A DNA stretch of 64,000 bases from Microcosmobacter sp040493455. Its GTDB lineage: Bacteria; Bacteroidota; Bacteroidia; Flavobacteriales; Flavobacteriaceae. This document shows positions 7,978-14,657 of this stretch, in pieces. The DNA lies in the NCBI RefSeq assembly GCF_040493455.1, contig NZ_JANFDA010000010.1, positions 10,195 to 74,194 on the forward strand, in the 5' to 3' direction. Made by a program: the position numbers and the translations under genes. The stretch's first letter is position 1, and each line of letters begins with the position of its first letter. The notes under the pieces were generated by a model, which saw only the letters and a list, made by a program, of their open reading frames with translations, was not told where the DNA came from and ran no database searches.

Positions 7978-8730
7978 ATGACACAACCATACGTAAAACA
8001 AACTATAGAAAACGGAGTAGGAACTATTGAATTTTTTCATCCTGCTCACAACTCCTTGCCAGGAGACATACTAGCTGAATTAGCGCAAACCATAACCGAT
8101 GCAGGTAACAATGATGATATCAAAGTTATTGTACTAAAGAGTGGAGGAGATAGAACCTTTTGTGCAGGAGCAAGCTTTAAAGAATTAATCAATATCAATG
8201 ATGCTGAAACAGGACGTGTGTTCTTTTCTGGGTTTGCAAATGTGATTAATGCAATGCGCAAATGTCCAAAGTTTATCATTGGGCGCATTCAAGGGAAAAC
8301 CGTAGGAGGAGGCGTAGGTTTAGCTTCAGCGACAGATTACTGTATGGCAACTAAGTTTGCTGCGATTAAACTGAGTGAACTCAATGTTGGTATAGGGCCT
8401 TTTGTAGTTGGGCCAGCAGTGGAACGTAAGCTTGGTCTTAGCGGAATGTCTCAGATAGCGATTGATGCAAATTCATTTTATCCAGCAGAATGGGCGAAAC
8501 AAAAAGGATTATTCACCCAAGTGTTTGAAAGCACAGAAGAACTAGATGAAGCTGTAAAAGCCTTTGCAGAAAACTTATGTAATTACAATCCAGACGCCAT
8601 GAAAGAAATGAAGCAAATGTTTTGGAAAGGGACAGAGGATTGGGATACGTTACTTGCAGAACGTGCACAAATTAGTGGACGATTAGTATTGAGTGATTTC
8701 ACGAAAGAAACGTTGAAGCGATTTAAGTAG
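7978..8730 (+). CDS. Enoyl-CoA hydratase/isomerase family protein of the paa cluster
   Basis: A 250-residue crotonase-fold protein. The oxyanion-hole segments are present (RTFCAGASFKEL and GKTVGGGVGLA). Of the two glutamates used by classical hydratases, the first position (GGGxE) is Gly here, in GGGVGLA, while the second is kept in KLSELNVGIG. That makes simple crotonase-type hydration uncertain and points to a more specialised isomerase or hydratase. By position it could fill the PaaF step (2,3-dehydroadipyl-CoA hydration), but sequence similarity to PaaF is only general, so I give no gene symbol. A 66-bp REP element precedes it and repeat copy 2 follows. ATG at 7978 lies 14 nt after the REP element. 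Confidence 0.85.
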   Translation: MTQPYVKQTIENGVGTIEFFHPAHNSLPGDILAELAQTITDAGNNDDIKVIVLKSGGDRTFCAGASFKELININDAETGRVFFSGFANVINAMRKCPKFIIGRIQGKTVGGGVGLASATDYCMATKFAAIKLSELNVGIGPFVVGPAVERKLGLSGMSQIAIDANSFYPAEWAKQKGLFTQVFESTEELDEAVKAFAENLCNYNPDAMKEMKQMFWKGTEDWDTLLAERAQISGRLVLSDFTKETLKRFK

Positions 8731-8734
8731 ATAA

Positions 8735-8906
8735 TCAATGCGAAGCATTGAAATAAATGTTGAAATTCAGAATATAAAAATCAAATCGTTAAGAATTTTC
8801 GAAGCCTTGGAGGAAATTTAGATTTTATTTTTGGTTTTCAGCTGAGCTGAAAAATTCCTTATTTCAACTTGATGTTTTGGTTCATTTTGCATCAAGGTAA
8901 AATGAA
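8735..8906. repeat. ~173-bp structured repeat, copy 2 (before paaY)
   Basis: Same element as 2727-2900, beginning 5 nt after the previous stop codon and ending 19 nt before paaY. In the 3' part the stems are CTTGATG/CATCAAG and TTCATTTT/AAAATGAA, where copies 1 and 3 have CTTGAC/GTCAAG and TTCGTTTTTGT/ACAAAAATGAA. Both sides of each stem changed together, which supports a folded RNA or DNA function. Confidence 0.88.
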
Positions 8907-8924
8907 CAATAAAAAAGAAAAAAG

Positions 8925-9539
8925 ATGATTTATTCATTTAACGGATACATACCAGTAGTACACGAAAGTAGTTTTGTACATCCATTAGCTGCAGTAACAG
9001 GCAATGTTATCATTGGTAAAGACTGTTACATTGGACCAGGCGCAGCTATAAGAGGAGACTGGGGACAAATCATTTTGGAAGATGGTGTCAATGTGCAAGA
9101 AAACTGTACAGTACATATGTTTCCTGGGAAGTCCATTACATTAAAAGAAAGCGCACATATTGGTCATGGAGCCATTATCCATGGTGCTAATATTGGACGC
9201 AATGTTTTAGTTGGAATGAATACTGTGATTATGGATGATGCCGAGATTGGAGATGAAAGCATAGTAGGTGCTATGGCATTTGTAAAAGCAGAAACTATTA
9301 TCCCGAAAAGGAGTTTAGTTGTTGGCAATCCAGCGAAAGTAATCAAGGAAGTAACTGATGATATGATTGCTTGGAAAACAAAAGGTACACAGTTGTATCA
9401 GCAATTACCAAAAGAGTGTCATGACACTTTAAGAGAAGTAGAACCATTGAGAGAGGTTCCAAAAGATAGAACCATTCAAGAAAACACGTATGCAACATTG
9501 CGTGATTATTTCCTGCAAAAGCAGGAATCTAAAAAATAA
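8925..9539 (+). CDS. paaY: PaaY, gamma-carbonic-anhydrase-like hexapeptide-repeat thioesterase
   Basis: A 204-residue left-handed beta-helix protein. It starts YSFNGYIPVVHESSFVHPLA, closely matching PaaY (DGLTPVVPEESFVHPTA), and contains RGDWG, the zinc-ligand histidines in NCTVHMFPG and AHIGHGAIIHG, VGMNTVIMDDAEIG and VGNPAKVIKEV. The tail keeps the PaaY signature VEPLREVPKDR. PaaY is a thioesterase-type helper of phenylacetate breakdown that removes inhibitory CoA adducts. The last residues (FLQKQESKK) are encoded by a REP-like hairpin, so the C-terminus has been rewritten by the repeat. It is preceded by the ~173-bp repeat copy 2. Confidence 0.92.
   Translation: MIYSFNGYIPVVHESSFVHPLAAVTGNVIIGKDCYIGPGAAIRGDWGQIILEDGVNVQENCTVHMFPGKSITLKESAHIGHGAIIHGANIGRNVLVGMNTVIMDDAEIGDESIVGAMAFVKAETIIPKRSLVVGNPAKVIKEVTDDMIAWKTKGTQLYQQLPKECHDTLREVEPLREVPKDRTIQENTYATLRDYFLQKQESKK
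9510..9527. repeat. REP-like hairpin forming the 3' end of paaY
   Basis: TTCCTGC and GCAGGAA pair around AAAA, 10 nt before the paaY stop codon. It is the same stem as at 12367-12384, so the repeat supplies the end of the coding sequence. Confidence 0.75.
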
Positions 9540-9544
9540 AAGCT

Positions 9545-9611
9545 TGTCATTCCGAGCGCAGTCGAGGAATCTCACCAAAAGATTACCGCGTCCCTCGTTT
9601 TTGCAATGACA
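9545..9611. repeat. Full-length REP-like element (67 bp)
   Basis: Second full copy of the 7899-7964 element, from TGTCATT to AATGACA, with the GAGCGCAGTCGA core intact and a more diverged right arm. It lies between paaY and the E2 gene, showing that the repeat family continues from the paa block into the dehydrogenase block. Confidence 0.88.
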
Positions 9612-9624
9612 AAAAATAAAGAGA

Positions 9625-10935
9625 ATGTCGAAAGTTGAATTAAAAATGCCCAAAATGGGCGAGAGCATTACAGAAGGTACAATTATTAATTGGTTAATTA
9701 ATGAAGGCGAATCTTTTGAAGAAGGTGATGTGTTATTGGAAGTAGCTACAGATAAAGTAGATAATGAAGTGCCAGCACCATCATCAGGGACACTAATAAA
9801 GACTCTGTTTCAAGCTAAGGATGTAGTGCCAGTTGGAGAAGTGATAGCCATATTAGAAGCTACAGAAGGTACTTCAACTTCAAAAGAAACAAATGAAGCA
9901 GTTGCCACCTCGAGCGCAGTCGAGAGATCACAAAAGAAAAAAAGTGTTTCAAAAAGACCTAAACTTCAGCCGCAGGCAAATGTTAGTGCATCAAGTTTTA
10001 CAGTTTCAGACAATACGTTCTTCTCACCATTAATTATTTCAATAGCAAAAGAACATCATATCAGTTTTGAAGAACTCGCCAGAATACCTGCTACAGGAAA
10101 AGAAGGCAGATTACGAAAAAGTGATGTGTTCAATTATATCAATGAAGGAAGGCCATATCAGTTTGCGCAACCTGTTGTACAAGATCCAACAGCATATCGT
10201 ATACCACAGCTAAACTTAGATAAAGGCACAGGTAAGATTGTAGAAATGGATCGTATGCGCCAGATGATAGCAGATCATATGGTGTATTCAAAACACACTT
10301 CACCTCACGTAACTGCCTATGTTGAAGCAGATTTAACCGAAATGGTAAATTGGAGAAATGCCAATAAACAAGCATTTCAAGAAAAGTATGGTGAAAAATT
10401 GACATTCACGCCATTGTTTGTTGAAGCAGTAGCAAGTGCTGTGAAAGACTTTCCAATGATTAATGTATCTGTCGATGGCGCAAACATCATTGTAAAAGAA
10501 GATATCAATATTGGGATGGCAACAGCCTTACCAAGCGGAAATTTGATAGTGCCTGTGGTGAAAAACGCAGACACTAAAGATCTAAAACAGCTTGCTTCAG
10601 AAGTTAATGCTCTTGCTTCCAAAGCCAGAGATAATAAGTTAAGTGGCGATGACATCAAAGGCAGCACATTTACAATTTCAAATGTTGGAACCTTTGGCAG
10701 CTTGATGGGAACACCTATTATCAACCAGCCAGAAGTAGCAATCCTTGCATTGGGAATAATTAAAAAACGAGCAGAAGTTATTGAAACAGAAAAAGGCGAT
10801 GAAATTGCTATTAGAAGCATGATGTATCTGTCACTTTCCTTTGATCATCGTGTTGTAGATGGTTATTTAGGAGGAAGCTTTTTACGCAAGGTAGCAGACT
10901 ATTTAGAGCAATTTGATTCAAAAAGAACAGTATAA
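9625..10935 (+). CDS. Branched-chain 2-oxoacid dehydrogenase E2 (dihydrolipoamide acyltransferase)
   Basis: A 436-residue E2. The lipoyl domain covers residues 1-~80 with the lipoylated Lys44 in EVATDKVDNEV. A peripheral subunit-binding domain lies at ~130-172 (SPLIISIAKEHHISFEELA, GRLRKSDVFNYI). The catalytic domain runs from ~205 to the end, with TFTISNVGTFGS and the active-site His408 in DHRVVDGYLGG. It transfers the acyl group from E1 to CoA. A REP core at 9909-9924 encodes part of the linker (TSSAVERS) between the lipoyl and binding domains, where an insertion is tolerated. It is followed by an aminotransferase and a fused E1, so a branched-chain 2-oxoacid complex is the best reading; no E3 gene is visible. 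Confidence 0.9.
   Translation: MSKVELKMPKMGESITEGTIINWLINEGESFEEGDVLLEVATDKVDNEVPAPSSGTLIKTLFQAKDVVPVGEVIAILEATEGTSTSKETNEAVATSSAVERSQKKKSVSKRPKLQPQANVSASSFTVSDNTFFSPLIISIAKEHHISFEELARIPATGKEGRLRKSDVFNYINEGRPYQFAQPVVQDPTAYRIPQLNLDKGTGKIVEMDRMRQMIADHMVYSKHTSPHVTAYVEADLTEMVNWRNANKQAFQEKYGEKLTFTPLFVEAVASAVKDFPMINVSVDGANIIVKEDINIGMATALPSGNLIVPVVKNADTKDLKQLASEVNALASKARDNKLSGDDIKGSTFTISNVGTFGSLMGTPIINQPEVAILALGIIKKRAEVIETEKGDEIAIRSMMYLSLSFDHRVVDGYLGGSFLRKVADYLEQFDSKRTV
9909..9924. repeat. REP core inside the E2 linker
   Basis: CTCGA and TCGAG pair around GCGCAG, the same core as the intergenic elements. It is read in frame at E2 residues ~95-100, in the flexible linker after the lipoyl domain. Confidence 0.8.
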
Positions 10936-10939
10936 AGTT

Positions 10940-10968
10940 TGTCATCCTGAACTTGTTTCAGGATCTCA
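10940..10968. repeat. REP-like hairpin before the aminotransferase gene
   Basis: TCCTGAA and TTCAGGA pair, with the TGTCA leader, as at 713-742. An ATG at 10968 lies at its 3' edge and is one of two candidate starts for the next gene. Confidence 0.75.
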
Positions 10969-10979
10969 TGAAGAAAGAT

Positions 10980-12047
10980 ATGGAACATAATATTAGCATA
11001 AACCAAGTAAGTCAATCAAGAGTCAATGAGCTCGATTTTGATAATATTCCATTAGGAAGAACCTTCACCGATCACATGTTTATTTGCGATTATGAAAATG
11101 GAGAATGGCAAAACCCGAGGATTCAACCATTAGAATTAATCCCAACGCATCCTGCGGCGATGGCTTTGCATTATGGTCAAGCAATTTTCGAAGGGATGAA
11201 GGCTTCAATAGATGAAGATAGAACACCAATGTTGTTTAGGCCAGAAAAGAATGCAGCAAGATTGAATGTCAGCGCAAGGCGAATGGGAATGCCAGATTTT
11301 CCTGAAGAATTATTTGTTGAAGGATTGAAACAATTAGTGGCAATGGAGCAAAACTGGATTCCACCCCAAGAAGGTAGTGCATTGTATTTGAGACCATTTA
11401 TGTATGCCGATGAACCATTTATAGGAATGCGTGCAGCAACAAGCTATAAGTTTATCATCATCTGCTCTCCAGCAGGACCTTTCTTTACCAAACGCATCAG
11501 ATTGTATGCAGAAACGAAATATATAAGAGCAGCCGAAGGAGGTACAGGAGAAGCCAAAGCAGCAGGGAATTATGCAGCAGCAATCAGACCGACCGAAATT
11601 GCTAAATCCAAAGGATACGATCAAGTGTTGTGGTTAGACGCACACGAGTTTAACTACATACAAGAAGTAGGTACAATGAATATCTTTTTCAAGATTGATG
11701 GAGCGTTTTTCACACCTAGCTTGGATGGAGCGATTCTAGATGGAATCACTAGAAAGAGCGTCATCGAAATTTTAGAATATGAAGGATACAATGTAACGCA
11801 ACGCCCAATTACCATAGAAGAAATTATTGAGGCTGAAAAGAGCGGCACATTAGAAGAAGCCTTTGGGACAGGGACAGCAGTTGGTATCGCTATGATTCAG
11901 GAGATAGGCTATAAGGATTCTACAATACATGTTTCAGATGAAAGCCCTGTGGGACAAATGATTTTCGATACCATTAATGGTATTCGTTCAGGGAAGTTAG
12001 AAGATCGATTTAATTGGATGATAAAAGTTGAAAGTGAATTAGTTTAG
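10980..12047 (+). CDS. ilvE: Branched-chain amino acid aminotransferase
   Basis: A class IV PLP aminotransferase of about 355 residues. GTFTDH-like RTFTDHMF, HYGQAIFEGMKA and RPEKNAARLN mark the substrate side; the PLP lysine is Lys193 in GEAKAAGNYAA; the cofactor phosphate site is in ILDGITRKSV, and the tail has EAFGTGTAVGI. These fit the eukaryote-like branched-chain aminotransferase type. It interconverts Leu, Ile and Val with their 2-oxo acids, and such enzymes often accept aromatic substrates. It lies between E2 and E1 of a 2-oxoacid dehydrogenase, so it likely feeds that complex. I chose ATG 10980; ATG 10968 overlaps the REP element, and a further in-frame TTG at 10953 lies within it. 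Confidence 0.9.
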   Translation: MEHNISINQVSQSRVNELDFDNIPLGRTFTDHMFICDYENGEWQNPRIQPLELIPTHPAAMALHYGQAIFEGMKASIDEDRTPMLFRPEKNAARLNVSARRMGMPDFPEELFVEGLKQLVAMEQNWIPPQEGSALYLRPFMYADEPFIGMRAATSYKFIIICSPAGPFFTKRIRLYAETKYIRAAEGGTGEAKAAGNYAAAIRPTEIAKSKGYDQVLWLDAHEFNYIQEVGTMNIFFKIDGAFFTPSLDGAILDGITRKSVIEILEYEGYNVTQRPITIEEIIEAEKSGTLEEAFGTGTAVGIAMIQEIGYKDSTIHVSDESPVGQMIFDTINGIRSGKLEDRFNWMIKVESELV

Positions 12048-12048
12048 G

Positions 12049-12137
12049 GCGTTACCAAATGTCATATCGAGCGCAGTCGAGATAACATTTGGTGGGGCTT
12101 TTCGCGCTACATGGTAGCAAGCTCCAATCCCTAACGC
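12049..12137 (+). ncRNA. Candidate structured RNA (three-way junction) with a REP insertion in one arm
   Basis: Starting 1 nt after the aminotransferase stop, GCGTTA (12049-12054) pairs with TAACGC (12132-12137). Inside lie a long arm ACCAAATGT/ACATTTGGT (12054-12093), whose loop is a REP core, and a small hairpin GCTAC-ATG-GTAGC (12106-12118). The segment GGCTTTTCGCG sits between them. From memory, a GGGCGTTACC...GGGCTTT...AACGC pattern recurs in flavobacterial intergenic regions and may correspond to an Rfam family such as Flavo-1; I cannot confirm this. It lies within the only gene-free stretch over 300 nt in the window, 12048-12392. Confidence 0.45.
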
Positions 12138-12172
12138 AGGTAGGCAATTAGTCGTTAAGAGATAGTGTCTAG

Positions 12173-12345
12173 TCAATGCGAAGCATTGATAAATGTTGAA
12201 ATTCAGAATATATAAATCAAATCGTTAAGAATTTCTGAAGCCTTGGAGGAAATTTAGATTTTATTTTTAGTTTTCAGCTTTGCTGAAAAATTCCTTATTT
12301 CAACTTGACTTTTTTGATTCGTTTTTGTGTCAAGACAAAAATGAA
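12173..12345. repeat. ~173-bp structured repeat, copy 3 (before E1)
   Basis: Third copy of the element at 2727-2900 and 8735-8906, with the same ordered set of hairpins. It begins with TCAATGC-GAA-GCATTGA and ends AAAAATGAA, 48 nt before the E1 start. With the candidate RNA at 12049-12137 and the hairpin at 12367-12384 it accounts for nearly all of the gene-free stretch. Confidence 0.85.
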
Positions 12346-12366
12346 TAATAAAATAATATAAATAGA

Positions 12367-12389
12367 TTCCTGCCTTCGCAGGAATGACA
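12367..12389. repeat. REP-like hairpin just upstream of the E1 start
   Basis: TTCCTGC and GCAGGAA pair around CTTC, followed by TGACA, the family's end. The in-frame ATG at 12384 lies inside this repeat, which argues for the downstream ATG at 12393 as the real start. Confidence 0.75.
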
Positions 12390-12392
12390 ATT

Positions 12393-14462
12393 ATGAATAA
12401 AGAGATATTAAAACAAGGGTTTTCAAATTTGTGTACAGCCAAATCCATGGCTGAATTGTATGAAGAAAACTTCAAACTAGTTTCCAAATATGTTCATGCT
12501 ACATCCAGAGGGCATGAAACAATTCAAACTGCATTAGGGTTGCAGTTGTTACCTCAAGATTATGTCTTTCCATATTACAGGGATGATGCTATGCTATTGG
12601 CTGTAGGGATGAAACCTTATGATTTAATGTTGCAACTATTAGCAAAGAAAGATGATCCGTTTTCTGGAGGAAGAACATACTACTCGCATCCAAGCCTTAA
12701 GGATGATGATAAGCCTAAAATCCCACACCAATCCTCAGCAACAGGAATGCAAGCCATTCCAGCAACAGGAGTTGCTATGGGAATGCAATATCTAGAAAAA
12801 CAAAATCTAGATAACCCAAATGTCATTCAGAGCGAAAGCGAAGAATCTCTACAAAATCCAATCACAGTATGTTCCCTTGGAGATGCCTCAGTAACTGAAG
12901 GTGAAATTGCAGAAGCCTTTCAGATGGCTGCATTAAAGCAAATGCCAATTTTGTATTTAGTACAAGATAACGGTTGGGATATTTCTGCAAATGAAGCAGA
13001 AACCAGAGCACAAAATGCATTTGAATACGCTCAAGGATTTCATGGTCTGGATGCTATAACTATTGATGGTGCAAACTTTATTGAAAGCTACGAAGCACTT
13101 CAAGAAGTGATTGAAACCATTAGAAAAGAGCGTAGACCGTTTTTAGTACATGCTAAAGTACCATTACTAAATCATCATACGTCTGGTGTACGAATGGAAT
13201 GGTACCGAGACGATTTAGAAGAAGCACGCTCAAGAGATCCCTATCCAGTATTGAAACAACAGTTATTGGATAATGGATTTTCTGAAAAAGATATCGAAGC
13301 AATAGAAGCTTCAGCCAGAGAAAAAGTTGAGTCCGACTTCAAACAAGCTTTAGAAGCCGAAGACCCAACACCTGAAGATTTATTTACGCACGATTTTGTG
13401 CCAACACCAATCACAGAGGAAGTAGGAGTTCGCTCACCAGAAGGTGCTGAGAAAGTAGTGATGGTGGATTGTGCACTTTTCGCCATTGAAGAGTTAATGC
13501 GAAAACACAAAGAGTGTTTATTGTACGGACAAGATGTAGGAGGACGTTTAGGAGGTGTATTTAGAGAAGCAGCTACCTTGGCTCAGAAGTTTGGAGATGA
13601 TCGTGTATTCAATACACCAATACAAGAAGCGTTTATCGTTGGATCAACTGTTGGGATGAGTGCAGTAGGTCTCAAACCAATTGTTGAGGTACAGTTTGCA
13701 GATTATATATGGCCAGGTTTAAATCAGTTATTTACTGAAGTAAGTCGCAGTTGCTATTTGTCTAATGGCAAATGGCCAGTGAGCATGATTCTACGTGTAC
13801 CAATTGGTGCTTATGGTAGTGGAGGTCCTTACCATTCATCTTCAGTAGAAAGTGTTGTGACGAATATTAGAGGCATCAAAATAGCTTACCCAAGCAATGG
13901 CGCTGACTTAAAAGGTTTAATGAAAGCTGCTTATTATGATCCGAATCCAGTAGTGATTTTAGAACACAAAGGTTTATATTGGAGTAAAGTACCAGGAACT
14001 AAAGGTGCGACTTCTATTGAACCTGCAGAAGATTATGTGTTACCATTTGGAAAAGCTTGGTTACTTCAAGAAATCTGGAAACAGGAAGAAGTTGAAACTG
14101 CTACTATCGTGAGCTATGGAATGGGAGTGCATTGGGCGATGAACGCGACCAAAGGATTGAGAGATCAGGTTGAAGTTATTGACTTAAGAACGCTGCACCC
14201 ATTAGATGAAGATACCATTATGAAGTCTGTAAAGAAAACAGGAAAATGTCTGGTAGTCACTGAGGAACCATCCAATAATAGCTTTGCATTAGCTTTAGCT
14301 GGAAAAATTCAGGAAGAATGCTTCCAATACTTGGATGCACCAGTGATGACTATTGGTAGTGAAAATATGCCAGCAATTCCTTTGAACTCAACATTAGAGC
14401 AAACGATGATTCCATCTACGGAAAAGGTTAGAGCTAAGTTAGAAGCCTTGTTGAATTACTAG
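12393..14462 (+). CDS. Branched-chain 2-oxoacid dehydrogenase E1, fused alpha-beta chain
   Basis: A protein of about 689 residues joining both E1 chains. The alpha part (to ~330) has the DDAMLLAVGM region, the thiamine-diphosphate motif GDASVTEGEIAEAFQMAA through VQDNGWDIS, and the HHTSGVRMEWYRDD segment. The beta part (from ~350) has LYGQDVGGRLGGVFREA, FNTPIQEAFIVG, PIVEVQFADY and RVPIGAYGSGGPYHSSS. The complex decarboxylates branched-chain 2-oxo acids and passes the acyl group to E2. Just before the TPP motif, at 12821-12850, a REP left-arm sequence is read in frame and encodes a peptide of the type VIQSESEESL on a presumably exposed loop. The start at 12393 avoids the REP-borne ATG at 12384. 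Confidence 0.9.
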   Translation: MNKEILKQGFSNLCTAKSMAELYEENFKLVSKYVHATSRGHETIQTALGLQLLPQDYVFPYYRDDAMLLAVGMKPYDLMLQLLAKKDDPFSGGRTYYSHPSLKDDDKPKIPHQSSATGMQAIPATGVAMGMQYLEKQNLDNPNVIQSESEESLQNPITVCSLGDASVTEGEIAEAFQMAALKQMPILYLVQDNGWDISANEAETRAQNAFEYAQGFHGLDAITIDGANFIESYEALQEVIETIRKERRPFLVHAKVPLLNHHTSGVRMEWYRDDLEEARSRDPYPVLKQQLLDNGFSEKDIEAIEASAREKVESDFKQALEAEDPTPEDLFTHDFVPTPITEEVGVRSPEGAEKVVMVDCALFAIEELMRKHKECLLYGQDVGGRLGGVFREAATLAQKFGDDRVFNTPIQEAFIVGSTVGMSAVGLKPIVEVQFADYIWPGLNQLFTEVSRSCYLSNGKWPVSMILRVPIGAYGSGGPYHSSSVESVVTNIRGIKIAYPSNGADLKGLMKAAYYDPNPVVILEHKGLYWSKVPGTKGATSIEPAEDYVLPFGKAWLLQEIWKQEEVETATIVSYGMGVHWAMNATKGLRDQVEVIDLRTLHPLDEDTIMKSVKKTGKCLVVTEEPSNNSFALALAGKIQEECFQYLDAPVMTIGSENMPAIPLNSTLEQTMIPSTEKVRAKLEALLNY
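12821..12850. repeat. REP-like sequence inside the E1 coding sequence
   Basis: TGTCATTC at the left and GAATCTCT at the right, with GAGCGAAAGCGA in place of GAGCGCAGTCGA, mark this as a diverged left half of the 66-bp element. It is translated in frame shortly before the thiamine-binding motif. Confidence 0.7.
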
Positions 14463-14470
14463 GTAATTCG

Positions 14471-14581
14471 TTACTTCGAGTGATTTTGAGATACGAAAAA
14501 TTGTATCGAGAAGTAGTCTAATCGCAAGAGATTTTTTACTGGAAAAATTCTTGGTTTCACTTCGACGCCGCTCAGTGAACG
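14471..14581. repeat. Two REP-like palindromes between E1 and the bestrophin genes
   Basis: The first (14471-14515) pairs TACTTC with GAAGTA and GATAC with GTATC. The second (14553-14581) contains TTTCACTTCGAC and CAGTGAAC around GCCGCT, the reverse orientation of the family at 167-193. The remainder of this 195-nt gap shows only a weak GTCTAAA/TTTAGAC repeat. These are the last REP-type elements seen; none was found from here to 64 kb. Confidence 0.65.
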
Positions 14582-14657
14582 CATTCGAACTAACGCTTAG
14601 ACATAAAGTTGGAGTTTTGTCTAAACTTCTCTAAATTTAGACATCTAATAGCTCAAT

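Noticed and set aside
12384..12392. ATG at 12384 as the E1 start
   Set aside because: It lies inside a REP hairpin; the ATG at 12393 directly follows and is more natural.
167..14581. Repeated palindromes as a CRISPR array
   Set aside because: Units are scattered at irregular distances in different gaps and inside genes, without regular spacers or cas genes.
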